Below, one piece after another: positions 1 to 12,600 of a stretch of 64,000 nucleotides of DNA. This stretch comes from Epichloe hybrida (lineage: Eukaryota > Ascomycota > Sordariomycetes > Hypocreales > Clavicipitaceae), in the NCBI GenBank assembly GCA_019022495.1, contig JAFEKR010000014.1:434001-498000 (forward strand), given 5' to 3'. Made by a program: the position numbers and the translations under genes. Each line of letters opens with the position of its first letter. The stretch's first letter is position 1. A model generated the notes under the pieces. That model did no database searches. It was not told where the DNA came from and saw only the letters and a list, made by a program, of their open reading frames with translations.

Positions 1-749
1 TAAAACTGCTTAAATAATTAAAGCTCTATGTTTTTTAATATCTTTTCTAAATATCTAGCCTTTTTCTCTAGTCTTTTATTCCCTTTCTTATTCTTACTTT
101 TCTTAAATTTCTCTATATTTTCTTTAGTTTTCTTAAATTCCTTTTAATTAAGATTTTTATTAGCTTTTTAAATAGCCTAAAGGTTCTATAACCTAGTGGT
201 TATTGCCTCTAGCTTTTAGTTACCCTTAGCTATGCTATTATCTAATTAGTTAAGGGTTAATTAGTTAATTAGTTACGTAGAACCTACCTAGTAATTTAAG
301 TGTAATGTGTCTTTTAGGTTTAAATTAAATTAGAGATAAGTAAGGATAGGTTATGTTTAGTAAGAGAGTTTAAGTTTGCCTTAGAGCTTTAAATCATAAG
401 TAGTAAGCTATAAGATAGAAGAGATATAAAGAGATAGAACAAATATAGTTATAGAGAAAAGGGGAATTATATTAATTTATACTATAAGTAAAACTTAAAT
501 GAATTTAAGTTTAACTATAGTTATAAATTATATCTATATCTTACGCTAATGTAACTACAAAGTTTATTATAAACTTTGCTCTAATCTTATGGCCCCTTAT
601 ATTTACAACCTTAGAGCTTATTTATTACTATGGATTTAAGCATTTAGTTATTAATTATTTTACTAGCTAGGTATTGCTAGCAATTGTGTTATAAAAAATC
701 AGATGCATTGGCTATAACCAATGAGGTTGAAAAAAAATTAAAAATCAAT
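1..749 (+). repeat. Retroposon-like repeat X, copy 1 (5' end cut by window edge)
   Basis: About 750 bp that recurs in reverse orientation at 11634-12388. On this strand it ends with a small palindrome (706-723, stem CATTGG/CCAATG) followed by an A-rich tail. The other copy shows about 20 more bases at the 5' end, so the window begins just inside the element. No coding relic was recognised. The A-rich tail and the flanking direct repeat of copy 2 suggest a SINE-like or short non-LTR retroposon. Homology is seen directly; the class is inferred. Confidence 0.6.
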
Positions 750-1689
750 AAATAGGATAAACCTATTAATAAATTTATTAGTTTAAAAATAAGGATAAGT
801 TAATATAAAAATGCCTAGAATACTATAACTAATAGAATACCCTAGTATATACTACTACTTAGTACCCTAATATTAACCTAATGCTAATAGTATAATAGTC
901 TTAAGCTCTTATATAATTCTTATATTTTATAATAGCTATAGTATATAGTAGTAGTAAGCGCCTTATTACTAAAGTGTAATTCCCTAAGTAGTAATAAACT
1001 TAGTAACTTCCTATACTCTTACCCTAATAGTAATAGGCTATAGGCTTATAAGATATTATAGCTAATTTCTTAAGATAAATAATATATAGATTAATAAGGT
1101 TTCTTTACTATAAATAGGCTTCTTAAAATACACTAGATAAAGCTAAGGTATATTCTTTATAAGTATAGTAACTTACTCTTAATACTATATATATTTATAC
1201 TAAACTATAGTAAGCTACTATCTAATAAGAGTATTAAGTTATATAATCAGCTAGAGAAAAACCTAACCTTACTCCTTTATTAGCTACTATCCTAAACTAG
1301 GTAGTCTCTTTGCGTTAATAAGGAGTTTAGGAACTCTTTAGTAGCTAAATTAATAGAGTAAGTAGCCTAGATAATAATAATAATCCTAACCTAGGTATAG
1401 AATAAAAAGTATGCCTATTATTCTATTACATATTTGCCTACTAGAGCTTTATTACTCCTAATAGAGTGAAATATATATATTATAAATAGTGTAATTATAA
1501 TATAATAGATAATTTTATACTATTATAGTCCTTAGTAAGGGATTCTAATCTAAATATAATACTTTCTTAGCGTTTATTAGTGTAACTATATCTGCCTTTA
1601 AACCTTAGTAAGCTTACTTCTTAGGATTTACTAGTCTTACCTAATCTAGTCTTTTAAGGAGATTTAGACTAGTTATACCTAACTAAGCG
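750..1689. other. AT-rich stretch without a recognised gene
   Basis: Strongly RIP-mutated DNA between repeat X and the recognisable Helitron frame. The Helitron reading frame (codon starts congruent to 2 mod 3) can be followed back into about 1260-1500 with only TAG/TAA interruptions. The stretch may therefore hold the N-terminus of that protein or its promoter region. Nothing else was seen. Confidence 0.4.
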
Positions 1690-4600
1690 TAACTATAGCT
1701 TAATTAGACACTAGGAAGTAAGCCTAGTGTTAAATACTATAGAGTATTACCCTTATTATAAGGTAAGATAGTTTAGTCCTAATCTTAGGAATAGAATCTG
1801 CTACTCTTATAACTATTATAATGCAGTCCCCTAGGGCTATATATCTTATCATTAATGCTACGCTAGTTAGCCCTTTTTTTAGTGTAAAGAAAATAAGCTT
1901 AATCCTAGGTTAGTTCTAGGCTATTTACCTAAGCTTATGTAAACTAAAGAGATACTTATTACTAAGGTTTATATTTATATTATAGTTATAACCTATTATA
2001 GTTAGCAGTATAAATATAAGGGCTATATAGTTAACTTTATAAAGAACATTAGTCAAGTCTATAACTAGCTACTACTTTTGCCTAGGGATCTTAATATTAT
2101 TATCCTTTAACCTATAAATTAGATAAATTAGATAAATTAGCTATATATAATCTATTAGTTCTATAACTAATTTAGAGTGTAGCAGGCTATTATCTAGGCC
2201 TAGCTTATGCATCTCTGTTTAAATTATCCTAGGTATTACTATATTAAAGTAAATAAGGATAATTTACTCTAGCTACCTAGTGATAGAGATATTATAAACT
2301 AGCTTATAGTGAAGGTAACTAATGCTATTAATATTAAAGAGACTTACCTTAATAAAGATAATAACTAGATAAATACACACTTTAATAGAGCTATAATTCC
2401 TAATTTTATTGCTTATTAATAGAAGCTTATATAACTCTATTATTAGCTTTAAGGTACTAATAGGCCTTAGGTGCCACTAAAGTAAATTTCCCTTTAGTAA
2501 GTAAAACCTTAGATATACCTTAATATACCTAATATTTATAGCATGCCTTTAAATAAGTTTAATTAGTCCTAGCTATTACTCTTAGAAGCATTCCTAGGTC
2601 TCTTTCCTAATAGTAAAGCTAAGTTTATTAAGCCTTATAAACATACTATTAGCTACTCTAACTATATTAATTACCTTATTAAGTATAATAATAGCTACTT
2701 TACTTAGTATCCTTAATTTTACTATATTATATTTAATACGCTTATATATTAGTAAGTAAATAAGTAAAGCACTTACTTTATTAAGAGAGAAGGTTACTAT
2801 TAGACTATTAATATTAACTAGCTTTAACTAGCTTTTAACTTAGATACTACTAAAGCTAAGGTATTACTTAATTCTATAGTAAGATTCTTAGGGAGCTTAT
2901 AAGGCATATAAGTATACTAAGGAGGCTATAAGAACTAGCTTAAGGTATATATTTATACTCTTAGCTACCTAGGTATATTTATTACCCTTTTAGCTACTAA
3001 TTTATACTAGTAAGGCCTTTAGAGGTTTATACTAAATTATAATAAATAGTAGTTAGGGAATAACTAAGTTAAGGCTAGGATTATAAGTAAGAACCTTTAT
3101 AAGAATCTATATATTTTAGTATAGTACTTTAAGATATGCTTCTAATTATCCTTTAAGTAAGTTCTCTAGCCTAAATTTAGTATTAAGAAATATTAGTACT
3201 AATATAAGTAGCAGTCCTAAGGTAGCCCTTATACTTATTACCTCTTTTAGATTAAAAATATACTAGATACTACTAGCCTTATAACTATAGAATAATAGAA
3301 GGTCTTTACTAAGTACTAGGGGTAGTATATTACTATCTATAATACTTGCCCTAAGTTAGTAAATTAGTAGTATTAGGGTAATAACCTATTAATCTTACCT
3401 ATCCTAAATCCTAAGTTTAGTAATTTAGTCAAGGTAGTTAATTATATTTAACGCTATAAGTATATAAGTATATACTATTAGCATTATAAGTAACTACCTA
3501 ATAGGAGATTAATAAATGAAATATACTACTAATTTTACTTTCTATAAGTATATTATAAAGAGCTAATTATTATAAGAGACTTAAACCTATAGTATTTTAT
3601 ATTTAATAAGGCTTAGAATAATACCTTTCTAAATAACTTTAGCCTTATAGTTATAGTCTTATAGCTTACTAATATTAACTTTACGCCTTATATAAGAGTA
3701 TATACTATTATTACCTATATAGTAAAGTACTATAGTAAGGCTAAATAATAGTTAAAGACCTTTAAGGATATAGCTAAGGAAATACTACCTAGGGTTAATA
3801 TAAGTTATAAGCTTATTAGATTTATAGCTAAGTTTATAAATAAACTTATTACTAAAAGAGACTAGTTTATATAAGAGGTCTTATATCTATTACTTAATAT
3901 TAACCTTTAAGAAGGATTATATATTATTTATAGTGTTAATTACTACTTACCTAATAGGCATTAGTAAGCAAATTATTTACTTACTAATAATAAAGATTAA
4001 GTCTAATAAACTTTAAATTCTTACTAGAAGTATTTAAATTACCTTATAAACCTATAGGATCTTTATTATTTTTAGTTTCTAACTTATATTAACTTCTCTA
4101 AGAAGCCTAAGCATTAGTAAGAGTTCCCTAATATACCTAACTAGGTCTTAAATTACTTTCTATAGTATAAGGCTAATTCTAATAATAAAAGCTTTAAGGA
4201 CTTCTATAGAGTAAAGCTTATACTAAACTATTCCTATACTAACTATAACTAGCTTTAGATAGTAAAAGAGGAGAGTTTTACTATGTTTTATAAGGTATAT
4301 ATATATTATTAGAGAGTTTATACTAGCGCTTACTATTATAATTAATATAGGGAGCTACCTCCTATAGTAAAAGATAAATTTAAGGAAAACCCTTACTAGG
4401 AAAATAAGGTCTAGCTAGAGGCTTAGTAAGAAATAGCTACCTAGATTCTATATATTAAACTTAATATAAATAATATTAAATTACTTAGGAACTATAATTA
4501 TAATTTAGCCTATAATTAGCGAAATTATATTAGAACCTATCCTAATCTTCTAGTATAAAAGAGAGAGTACTAGAATAACCCTAAGGAGTCTTTTACTACT

Positions 4601-6080
4601 ACTATTACTCCTTAGGATTCTTTAAGTAACTAGAATATTATAAGTCTTAATCTAGAGTAATACCTTATCTTTAATATATATATTTACTACCTTAAGAATA
4701 CTCTTAATTTAAATAAGTAAATACCTAAATTAATTCTCCTATAGGTTAATAGCTAAGGAGGCATAAGGAAATTATTTATAATTCACGCTATTTCTATAGC
4801 ACTAGAACACTACGCCCTAGGATATGTTATATAAGCTACTCTCACTAGAATTACTACTAAGAGTATTCATAAAATAATATTATATTTACTACTATATCTT
4901 TTAGTCTTAAGGTAAATTATAACTTTACCTAAGCTTTTAACTAATAAGCTCTCTAATTTATAGGGCACCCTATAAATAGTTAAATATATTATTATTAATA
5001 AGAAGTCTATGATTAAGCTAAAGACACTTTACTCTATTAACTAATAACTTTATTAGATCTTTTCTAATTTAGAGAATTACTTTAGTGGCTATAGTATTAT
5101 TCTCTTTAGTAACTTTTATTAGCTCTTACCTATCTTTAAGAAGCCTCTTTATAGCACTAAGAGACTTATAAATAATATAAATCTAGCTAGGTATAATACC
5201 TATTAGGCCTTTAATAAGACTATTATTCTTTAGTAAGTTATTTGCTAATAAGGTAATGTACAAGCACTGTTTTATAAAGCTCTCTAAGGCCTTTATTTAG
5301 CTTAGCTATTTATTAACTATTAGTAGCTTGTTTACTTATAAGTTTAATTATAGCTCTTACCTCTAGAGGTTAATTTATTTATAAATATAGTCTATATTTA
5401 CTATATATAATAGTAAGTCTAAGATTATAACTATAACTATATAAAAAGGCTTATATTACTAATTATTTAGGTCTATGTAATATGTATTAGTAAATTTAGG
5501 TATAATACTAATTCTTAAATAGTAGGAAACCTTTACTAGATTTTACTAATTTATATTAGAGTAAGGGTTATACTAATAGAGAATATCTAGATGCCTATAG
5601 GCCTTATTAATAGTGCTATAGGGATTATAGAAGATATTTACTAGGATTAAGATATTACTAATCCTTACTAATAGGCTCCTAATATTATATTTATATAAAT
5701 AGATAAATACATAAGACTACCTTACTTTATAAAGCTTAATAAGGCTACTATTATTTCTATTTTCTAAGTGTACTATAACTTTATTAAGGGTAATAACCTA
5801 TATAGCTAGTGTTAATTCCCTTTTATAATTATATATAGTATTACTATATATAAGTTATAAGGCATTACTCTTAATAAGGTAATAGCTAATATCTCTATAA
5901 AGGAGTTTATAATAGGCCTTATATATATTACTATCTTAAGAGTAAAGACACTTAAGGGTATTATATTTAATACTCCTTTTAATCTTAGTACTTTTACTTC
6001 CTAAACTAACCTAGAGACTAACCTAAGAGCTCTTAACGCGTGGTAATAAGAGGTGAAAATAATTTACGCTATATAATAGC
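1690..6080 (+). pseudogene. Helitron Rep-helicase (RepHel) relic, RIP-inactivated
   Basis: Rolling-circle transposase/helicase of a Helitron. Reading TAG/TAA as former Gln/Trp codons, one frame stays in register from about 1740 to about 6075 with no indel needed. In order: an N-terminal cysteine/histidine region near 1740-1830; a helitron-like N domain with a YFIKREG-type motif (about 2775-2800); the Rep HUH site near 3224-3241, now reading S-P-Y-T-Y-Y, where the family has H-U-H; a Rep tyrosine block Y-x-x-K-Y-Y-S-K at 3716-3739; a PIF1-type helicase with a degraded Walker A (V-N-S-W-G-G-x-R-K) at 4742-4780; and a C-terminal R-V-K-T-L motif near 5940. Loss of both HUH histidines and many stops make it dead. 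A tandem repeat and two hairpins follow. Family assignment is by motif order and is quite secure; the true start is unknown. Confidence 0.85.
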
Positions 6081-6120
6081 TAGGCAAAGCTAATATATCT
6101 TATTAGATAAAGAAATTTTA

Positions 6121-6388
6121 ATAAGTTTAAATAATAAGAGCTTTATTATTAATAATAATAAGGTAGTTAAGCTACCTCCATATATTAATAAGTTTAGATA
6201 ATAAGAGCTTTATTATTAATAATAATAAGGTGATTAAGCTACCTTTACATATTAATAAGTTTAGATAATAAGAGCTTTATTATTAATGATAATAAGGTAA
6301 TGAAGCTACCTTCGCATATTAATATGTTTAGATAATAAGAGCTTTATTATTAATAATAATAAGGTAATTAAGCTACCTCTATATATTA
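6121..6388 (+). repeat. Four tandem copies of a 67-bp repeat
   Basis: Units begin at 6121, 6188, 6255 and 6322 with an exact 67-bp period and few differences. Each contains a near-palindrome around AATAAGAGCTTTATTATT. The array lies directly after the Helitron relic, so it may belong to that element's 3' non-coding region. Confidence 0.9.
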
Positions 6389-6450
6389 ACCTAGCTTAGA
6401 CCCCTCTTACTACTTAAATTATTAGAGAGGGAAAGGAAAGGGATTATTAT

Positions 6451-6594
6451 TTACTAAGATATTACTTCTCCTTTAATATCTATAAAGTAGTGTCTTAGTA
6501 AAGCTAGTATTTTAGGAGAAGAAAAGGAGAGAAAAGAAATAGTTTACTAAGATATTACTTTTCCTTTAATATTTATAAAGTAATATCTTAGTAA
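6451..6594. repeat. Duplicated 17-bp-stem hairpin
   Basis: Two copies of a block containing an inverted repeat. Copy 1 has arms 6451-6467 and 6485-6501; copy 2 has arms 6544-6560 and 6578-6594. The arms read TTACTAAGATATTACTT and its complement. Copy 1 has two mismatches and copy 2 is perfect. The loops are 17 nt. Possibly part of the Helitron 3' region or a separate small element. Confidence 0.8.
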
Positions 6595-6614
6595 AGCTAG
6601 TATTATAGGAGAAA

Positions 6615-6999
6615 TTAAGTTATATATAAAGATATTATTATTATTATTATATATAAGTTTAATAGTTATATATTATATATAAATTTAATTACTATATGCA
6701 CTTTAACTAGAATAAAATAGAAGTAAATAATAGTTAGCCTAGGTAAATACTAACGCTTTCCCTATGCCTATAATACTAAAGAATTTAGGTAGCTATAAGG
6801 ATTTTATAAAGTTAGAGTACTTAGTTATATTTATAAGCTATAAGGGGAGAGTAATCTTAACCTAGGCTATAAGTAATCCTAGGCCTAAGTTACTCTTTAG
6901 TTATTCTCTTAGCTTTTTATATTATACTGTATTTTTTAAGCTATAGCTTTAATTTATTCCCTCTCTCTCTCTTATAAGTATAAGAGAGGTTCTTTTCCC
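6615..6999. other. AT-rich spacer
   Basis: RIP-type sequence between the hairpins and the LINE relic. It holds a TTA-rich run near 6640-6655. No gene or repeat family was recognised; it may contain the 3' end of the minus-strand LINE. Confidence 0.4.
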
Positions 7000-9900
7000 T
7001 ATAGGATTTAGGCTTCTTTTCTTTTTCTTTATTAAACTTTCTATAAGTTCTTTTCCTTTATAAAGCTATTTAAAGCTATTTTAAGTTAGTTTGAGGTTAG
7101 TTACTAATTTATTACTATAAAATAAAGTAATATTGATATAATATTACTAATACTATCTTTAGACCTTATAAGTTTACTAATTTCTATATATTTCTAGTTT
7201 TAATTTACCTAGGATATTAATATATTAAAGGCTTTCCTAAGGAAGTCTCTTACTAAGAAGTAGCGTAAGTAAGCTTAAGCTAAGGGAATAAGTATAAGTC
7301 CTCCTAGCCTTATTTTAAGTTTATTTTATATTTAATCTAGTGTAATCAGGCAAACCCTAGGGGATTTAATATATATCTTATAAGATATAGTTAATTAAAA
7401 TACCTAGCTACTAGTACTAGCTTATTATTAGTATATTTTACTTTAGTTTAGTTTAGGCCTAAGGGTAAATCTAATAGGATTAAAATAGGGTTATTAATAT
7501 AGGCATATTTTAATTACTAAATCTATAATAATACCTATATAAAGGTATTATATACCTTTAGTCTAAGTCTCTTTTATAGCTAATTTATCCCTAGGTAAAT
7601 TTAGCTAGTCTTTAAACTAAGCACTAGTAATTATCTAATATTTAGGTAAAGATAGTAGCTAAGGGTAATATAAGTACTATAGTTTTAGGTTATTTCTAGG
7701 TCTAGACTAGTTTTAACTATTATCTTTCCTAGGTCCTAGCTAATTATTATAACTAAGTTAAGAAACTTTATATAAAGAACTAGTATAAAAAGAAAAGAAG
7801 TGCCTTAGCTATAGGGCTAGACTAAGCTAGCTTTAAGGACTAGTATAATAAGCTTATTTTCTAGTTATATTACTTAGATATATAAGTAGTAAAAATAAAC
7901 TAGCTTTTAGTTACTACTCTCCCTATAAATAAGTAAGCTAAAATTATAAAAGGTAAAATCCTTATTCTAAAGGAAAAGTAAGTAATAGCTAGGATTTAAT
8001 TTAAAGAAAAGGTAAGGGTAAGTTAGGTGGTTATAATACTAGGTATTTTTATTTTTAGAAATCTAAAGTTTATTCTAGTAAAGTGTTATTTATCTATATA
8101 GTCTATGTATATATATTATAGCCTTATTTCTAACTTACTTACTTACCTATACTATTTACTTTATCTTAGGCTTATTTATATTTTTATTATTTATATATTA
8201 AGAGTAGCTTAAGGCTAGTGCTTAATTATAGGAGTTAAATACTAGATCCTATACTAGTATATAATATTATAGTTACCTAGTATAAAGAAACTATTTAGCT
8301 ATATACCTTACCTTTAGGGGGTTATCTAAGGCTAGCCTTACTTCCTATATATTACTAGGCTAGTTTTATAGTAATTATATATAGTTATAGTTATAGTAGT
8401 TAACTATAATATAGTACTTATTCTCCTTTACCTAGCTATAGCTATAAAGGAGTAATACTACCCTAAGAATATTTCTCTAGAATAGGAACTTATTTAGGCC
8501 TATTTTTCTAATATATAGTTAGACAATTATTAAGGAGATATACTTTCTTAAGCCTATATAAAATTTCTAGATTTCCTTTAAGTTATAACTAGGTAAGTAA
8601 TTCTCTAAGGGTTTTCTAGTAGTCTAGCCTTAGTTTAATTATTTCTTATTATACTAATTCTCCTATTATTACTTCTAGTCCTTATATAAATTTATATCTA
8701 GTTTATTATTAATAGGATTATGCTTTCTTTAGGGTCTTACCTAGTAAAGTATAGTTATTACTAAGGTAGCTATAGTAATTCTTTTTTACTATTTTACTCT
8801 TAGTAATTCTAGTCTTAAATTTCTATTTTATCTTATTAAGGTAAAAATTAAGGGGTAAAATAGTAGTCTTTACTTCTAGTTAAATAATAGGTATAGCCTT
8901 AAATACACTAGTAATAGTCTATAAATAAGCTAGCTAGTCTATTATAAAGCTTTTAATAATCCCTCTTAGCTTTTCTCCTTTCTTAGTTAGTATATAGTAT
9001 ATACTTACTTTATAAGTAAGAATAGGCTAGATTTCTTATATATATAGGAGTTAGGTATCTCTAAAGCTATAACCTTATACTAAGGCTAATAACTTAGTAA
9101 GTGTAAGTTATTACTAGGCTAGTTTGCCTTTAAGGATATTTTTATAAGCACTTTAATTAAGCTTCCTATTAACTTAAATTCCTAAGAACTTATATAACTT
9201 TATAAGCTTTACCTTTTCTATTCTAAGCTAGACCTAGGTCTAAGGGGGCTAGTAAGATTTACTAAAATATATAAGTTTTATCTTTACTAAGTTAAATTTT
9301 ACTCTTACTTTCTTTACTTATTTATTATAAACCTTTTATATTACCTTAAGCCTTTTTTAGGTCTAGGCTATATTTTTCCTAAATATAGCTATATTTATAT
9401 TATTAGTAAATCCTATAGCTACTATACCTAGAATAGTCTAGAGGTAAATATATAACTTTACTAAGTAAAGGAGAAAGAGAATAGGGAATAAAAGTAAGCC
9501 TTATAGTATACTAGCTTTAATCTTAAATAGTCTAGAGGTCTCTTTATTAAAGCTAAGCTAGCTTATTTTATTTATAAGAAAGCTATATATTATAGCTATA
9601 AGCTAGTGTAAGATACCTATTATAATAAGTAAGGTAATAAGGTATAGGTAACTAACTTTATTAAATACTAATAATATATTTAGTTACACTAGTAAGGTAA
9701 GTTTGCTTTTTCTCTAAGCGTTTCTTATGTATTTTATAAGGGCTTTAATTATAGTTTTTATTAATTTATTTATTCTATTACTTATTTATAATTTAAGGAA
9801 AAAGACTTTTACCTTAGTAAAGGCTATAAGTTACTTTATAATTACTACTTCTATAACCTTTTTTACTATATTAAGGAGTAATATAAGTCTTTATATATTA

Positions 9901-11188
9901 GCTTTTCTTATTTCCTTAATTATTTTACTAGGCTTTTTAATTATAATTACTCTTATAACTTAAAACTAGGCTAGGAAGTATCTTATTTTAAGGGCTATAT
10001 TTAGGAGCCTAGTTATAGTATTCCTAGCTAGCTCTTTATAGGCCTTTATAAGACCCACTAGGATTTTATTATTACTAGGGGCTTTTTAGTTAGCTATATT
10101 TAATAGGATATTTATAATTTTCTCTAGTTTAAGTTATTCTTAGTTTAGGAAAGGTATATTATCTAGCTCTAGGAAGGAGAGGTTTAGGATATAAGAGAGA
10201 TTTACTATAGGTTTAGGGAAGAACCTTTACGCTAGTATATAAGCTTTATTTATATATATAGTAGCTAGGTTAGTATTATCTTTAGTCTTTTCTAGCTTTA
10301 GGAGCCTAGGTAGCTCTAGGGAGGCCTAGCTTTAGAGCTAGGCTTATCTCTTTAGTCTCTAAATCCCTTTATCCTTAGACTAGGTATTAGCTTTTTATAG
10401 GGCTTCTCTCTAAGTATTATGCTTTTCTTTCTTTATAACTTATTCTTAGTTCTTATTTACCTTACTATAGGCTTACTAGTTAGTATTAGTTCTCCTATAT
10501 CTTTACTATTTCTTAGCATATATAGCTTTTATAACTAATTCTTTAGCCCTTTTTAACTACTATGCCTTTAAGCTAGGGAGGCCTTAGGGCTTTTATAAGG
10601 CTACTATATTTACTATCTATTATAGGTTTATAATAAGCTATATAGTGTATATATTAATTTCTTCCTTATCTCTAGGATCTAGGGTATTTTTCTCTTAGAG
10701 TTATACTACTACCTTTACTATAGTATATGCCTTATTTATTATAGCCTAGATATATTTACTAACTAAGGGGGTTTATTCTTAGTATTTAGTAGTAATACTA
10801 ATTAGCTATAGGATATAGTTAAACCCTATAAGTTTTACTATGCCTTTATAGTAAACCTAAATATTAGGTATTACTTATATAAGGTCTATAGTGCTATCTC
10901 TATCCCTATTATATTATCTTATAAGTTCCCCTTAGGGTATAACTAGTCTAAGCCTTTACTAGCTTATAAAGTCTAGTAGCTCTTTTACTCTATTGCTTAT
11001 CCTATTATATATATCCTATAGGGGGTGCTTTTAGTTAAAATTACTTATAAATATACTCTAGCTATAGGGCTCTTCTATATTAATAGCATGGATTAGTGTG
11101 TACTATTTACTATTATATATTTCTAAGTAAAGGGAGTAGATATTAACTCCTTATATTTTAACTAGAGACTAATTAGGTCCCCCTTAGG
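7000..11188 (-). pseudogene. LINE (non-LTR retrotransposon) reverse transcriptase relic
   Basis: Read on the minus strand with RIP stops ignored, the 9000-10200 part gives the order of a LINE reverse transcriptase. It has a block resembling R-P-I-S-L-L-N, then a degraded L-S-L-D-V-x-G-A-F-D block, then an S-P-I-L-F-L-L-Y block. The catalytic F-x-D-D motif is now G-F-T-N-N at about 9394-9415. The upstream part (10200-11180) would hold the endonuclease and the left part the C-terminus. I-superfamily/Tad-like is the usual fungal type, but the clade was not determined. The 5' side is cut by the hAT end at 11189. Boundaries on the left are approximate. Confidence 0.75.
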
Positions 11189-11633
11189 CAGAGTATTGCA
11201 CTACAATGTGTATTGTATTGTATTAAATACAATACAAAATACAATACAATACAATACAATACAAAATACAATACAATACAAATAAAATACAATACAAAAT
11301 AATTTATATTAAATACAATACAATATAAAGACCTTTGTAATAACTACACTAACTACAAATAATACAAATGTATTATTAGGTATAAAAAAAAGTAAGACTT
11401 TTTATTAATTAAGGTTATTATTAGGATTAAAAGATAAACAGTTAATAGAACCCTTTTATTATTAGCTATTTTATCTAATTAGTTATATAATTTATAATAT
11501 TATACTATTATAAGAATTTTACTTTAACTAAGGTTATATATAATATTATAACTTTTTAATAATACTATTATACTTAATACTTTATTTTACTAATATAACT
11601 TTAAGAAAAACCTTTTTATAATTTAATTTACTA

Positions 11634-12388
11634 TTGATTTTTAATTGTTTTTTTTTACCTTATTGGTTATAGCCAATGCATCTGATTTTTATAACACAAT
11701 GACTAGCAATACCTAGCTAGTAAAACAATTAATAACTAAATGCTTAGATCCATAGTAATAAATAAGCTCTAAGGTTACAAATATAAGAGGCTGTAAGATT
11801 AGAGTAAAGTTTGTAATAAACTTTATAGCTACATTAGCATAAGATATAGTTATAATTTATAACCATAGTTAAACTTAAATTTATTTAAGTTTTGCTTATA
11901 GTATAAATTAATATAATTCCCCCTTTCTTTATAACTATGTTTATTCTATCTCTTTATATCTCTTCTATTTTATAGCTTACTACTTATGCTTTAAAGCTCT
12001 AAGGCAAACCAAACATAACCTATTCTCACTTATCTCTAATTTGATTTAAACCTAACAGACGCATTACACCTAAATTGCTAGGTAGGTTTTACGTAACTAA
12101 TTAACTAATTAACCCTTAACTAATTAGATAATAGCATAGCTAAGGGTAACTAAAAGCTAGGGGTAATAACCACTAGGCTATAAAACCTTTAGGCTATTTA
12201 AAAAGCTAATAAAAATCCTAATTAAAAGGAAATTAAGAAAACTAAAGAAAATATAAAGGAATTTAAGAAAAGTAAGAATAAGAAAGGGAATAAAAGACTA
12301 GAGGAAAAGGCTAGATATTTAGAAAAGATATGAAAAAATATAGAGCTTTAATCATTTAAGCAGTTTTACCTCGTGCTTAGGAGGGATT
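11634..12388 (-). mobile_element. Retroposon-like repeat X, copy 2
   Basis: Reverse-complement copy of 1-749, inserted in hAT element 1 whose sequence resumes on both sides. On the minus strand it starts near CCTCCTAAGCACGAGG and ends with the same palindrome (11661-11678) and an A-rich tail. The flanks TAATTTACTATT (11624-11635) and TAATTTACCATT (12389-12400) differ by one base and look like a target-site duplication. That, with the tail, favours a retroposon. No protein was recognised. Confidence 0.65.
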
Positions 12389-12501
12389 TAATTTACCATT
12401 ACTATAAATTATTTTATATTTTTATAAATTATTACTATTACTTTTAATAAAAGAAATTTAAATTAAAGTTATTATATAAGATAAACTCCTACTAGACTTA
12501 A

Positions 12502-12600
12502 TAGGAATAGCTTATAATAGCTTATAATAGCTTATAATAGCTTATAATAGCTTATAATAGCTTATAATAGCTTATAATAGCTTATAATAGCTTACAAATT
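12502..12600 (+). repeat. Decamer tandem repeat (AGCTTATAAT)n, short array
   Basis: About ten near-perfect 10-bp units inside hAT element 1. The same decamer is massively expanded in element 2 and present as a few units in element 5 (about 30304-30345). Confidence 0.9.

Noticed and set aside
9727..9963. ORF of 78 codons, hydrophobic
   Set aside because: It lies antisense to the LINE reverse transcriptase relic. A membrane-like composition is automatic in RIP-mutated AT-rich DNA.
1..12388. A single 12.4-kb transposon with ~750-bp terminal inverted repeats (Polinton-like)
   Set aside because: The right copy of the repeat lies inside a hAT element whose sequence continues on both sides, and the interval holds unrelated Helitron, LINE and hAT parts. 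The two copies are independent insertions.
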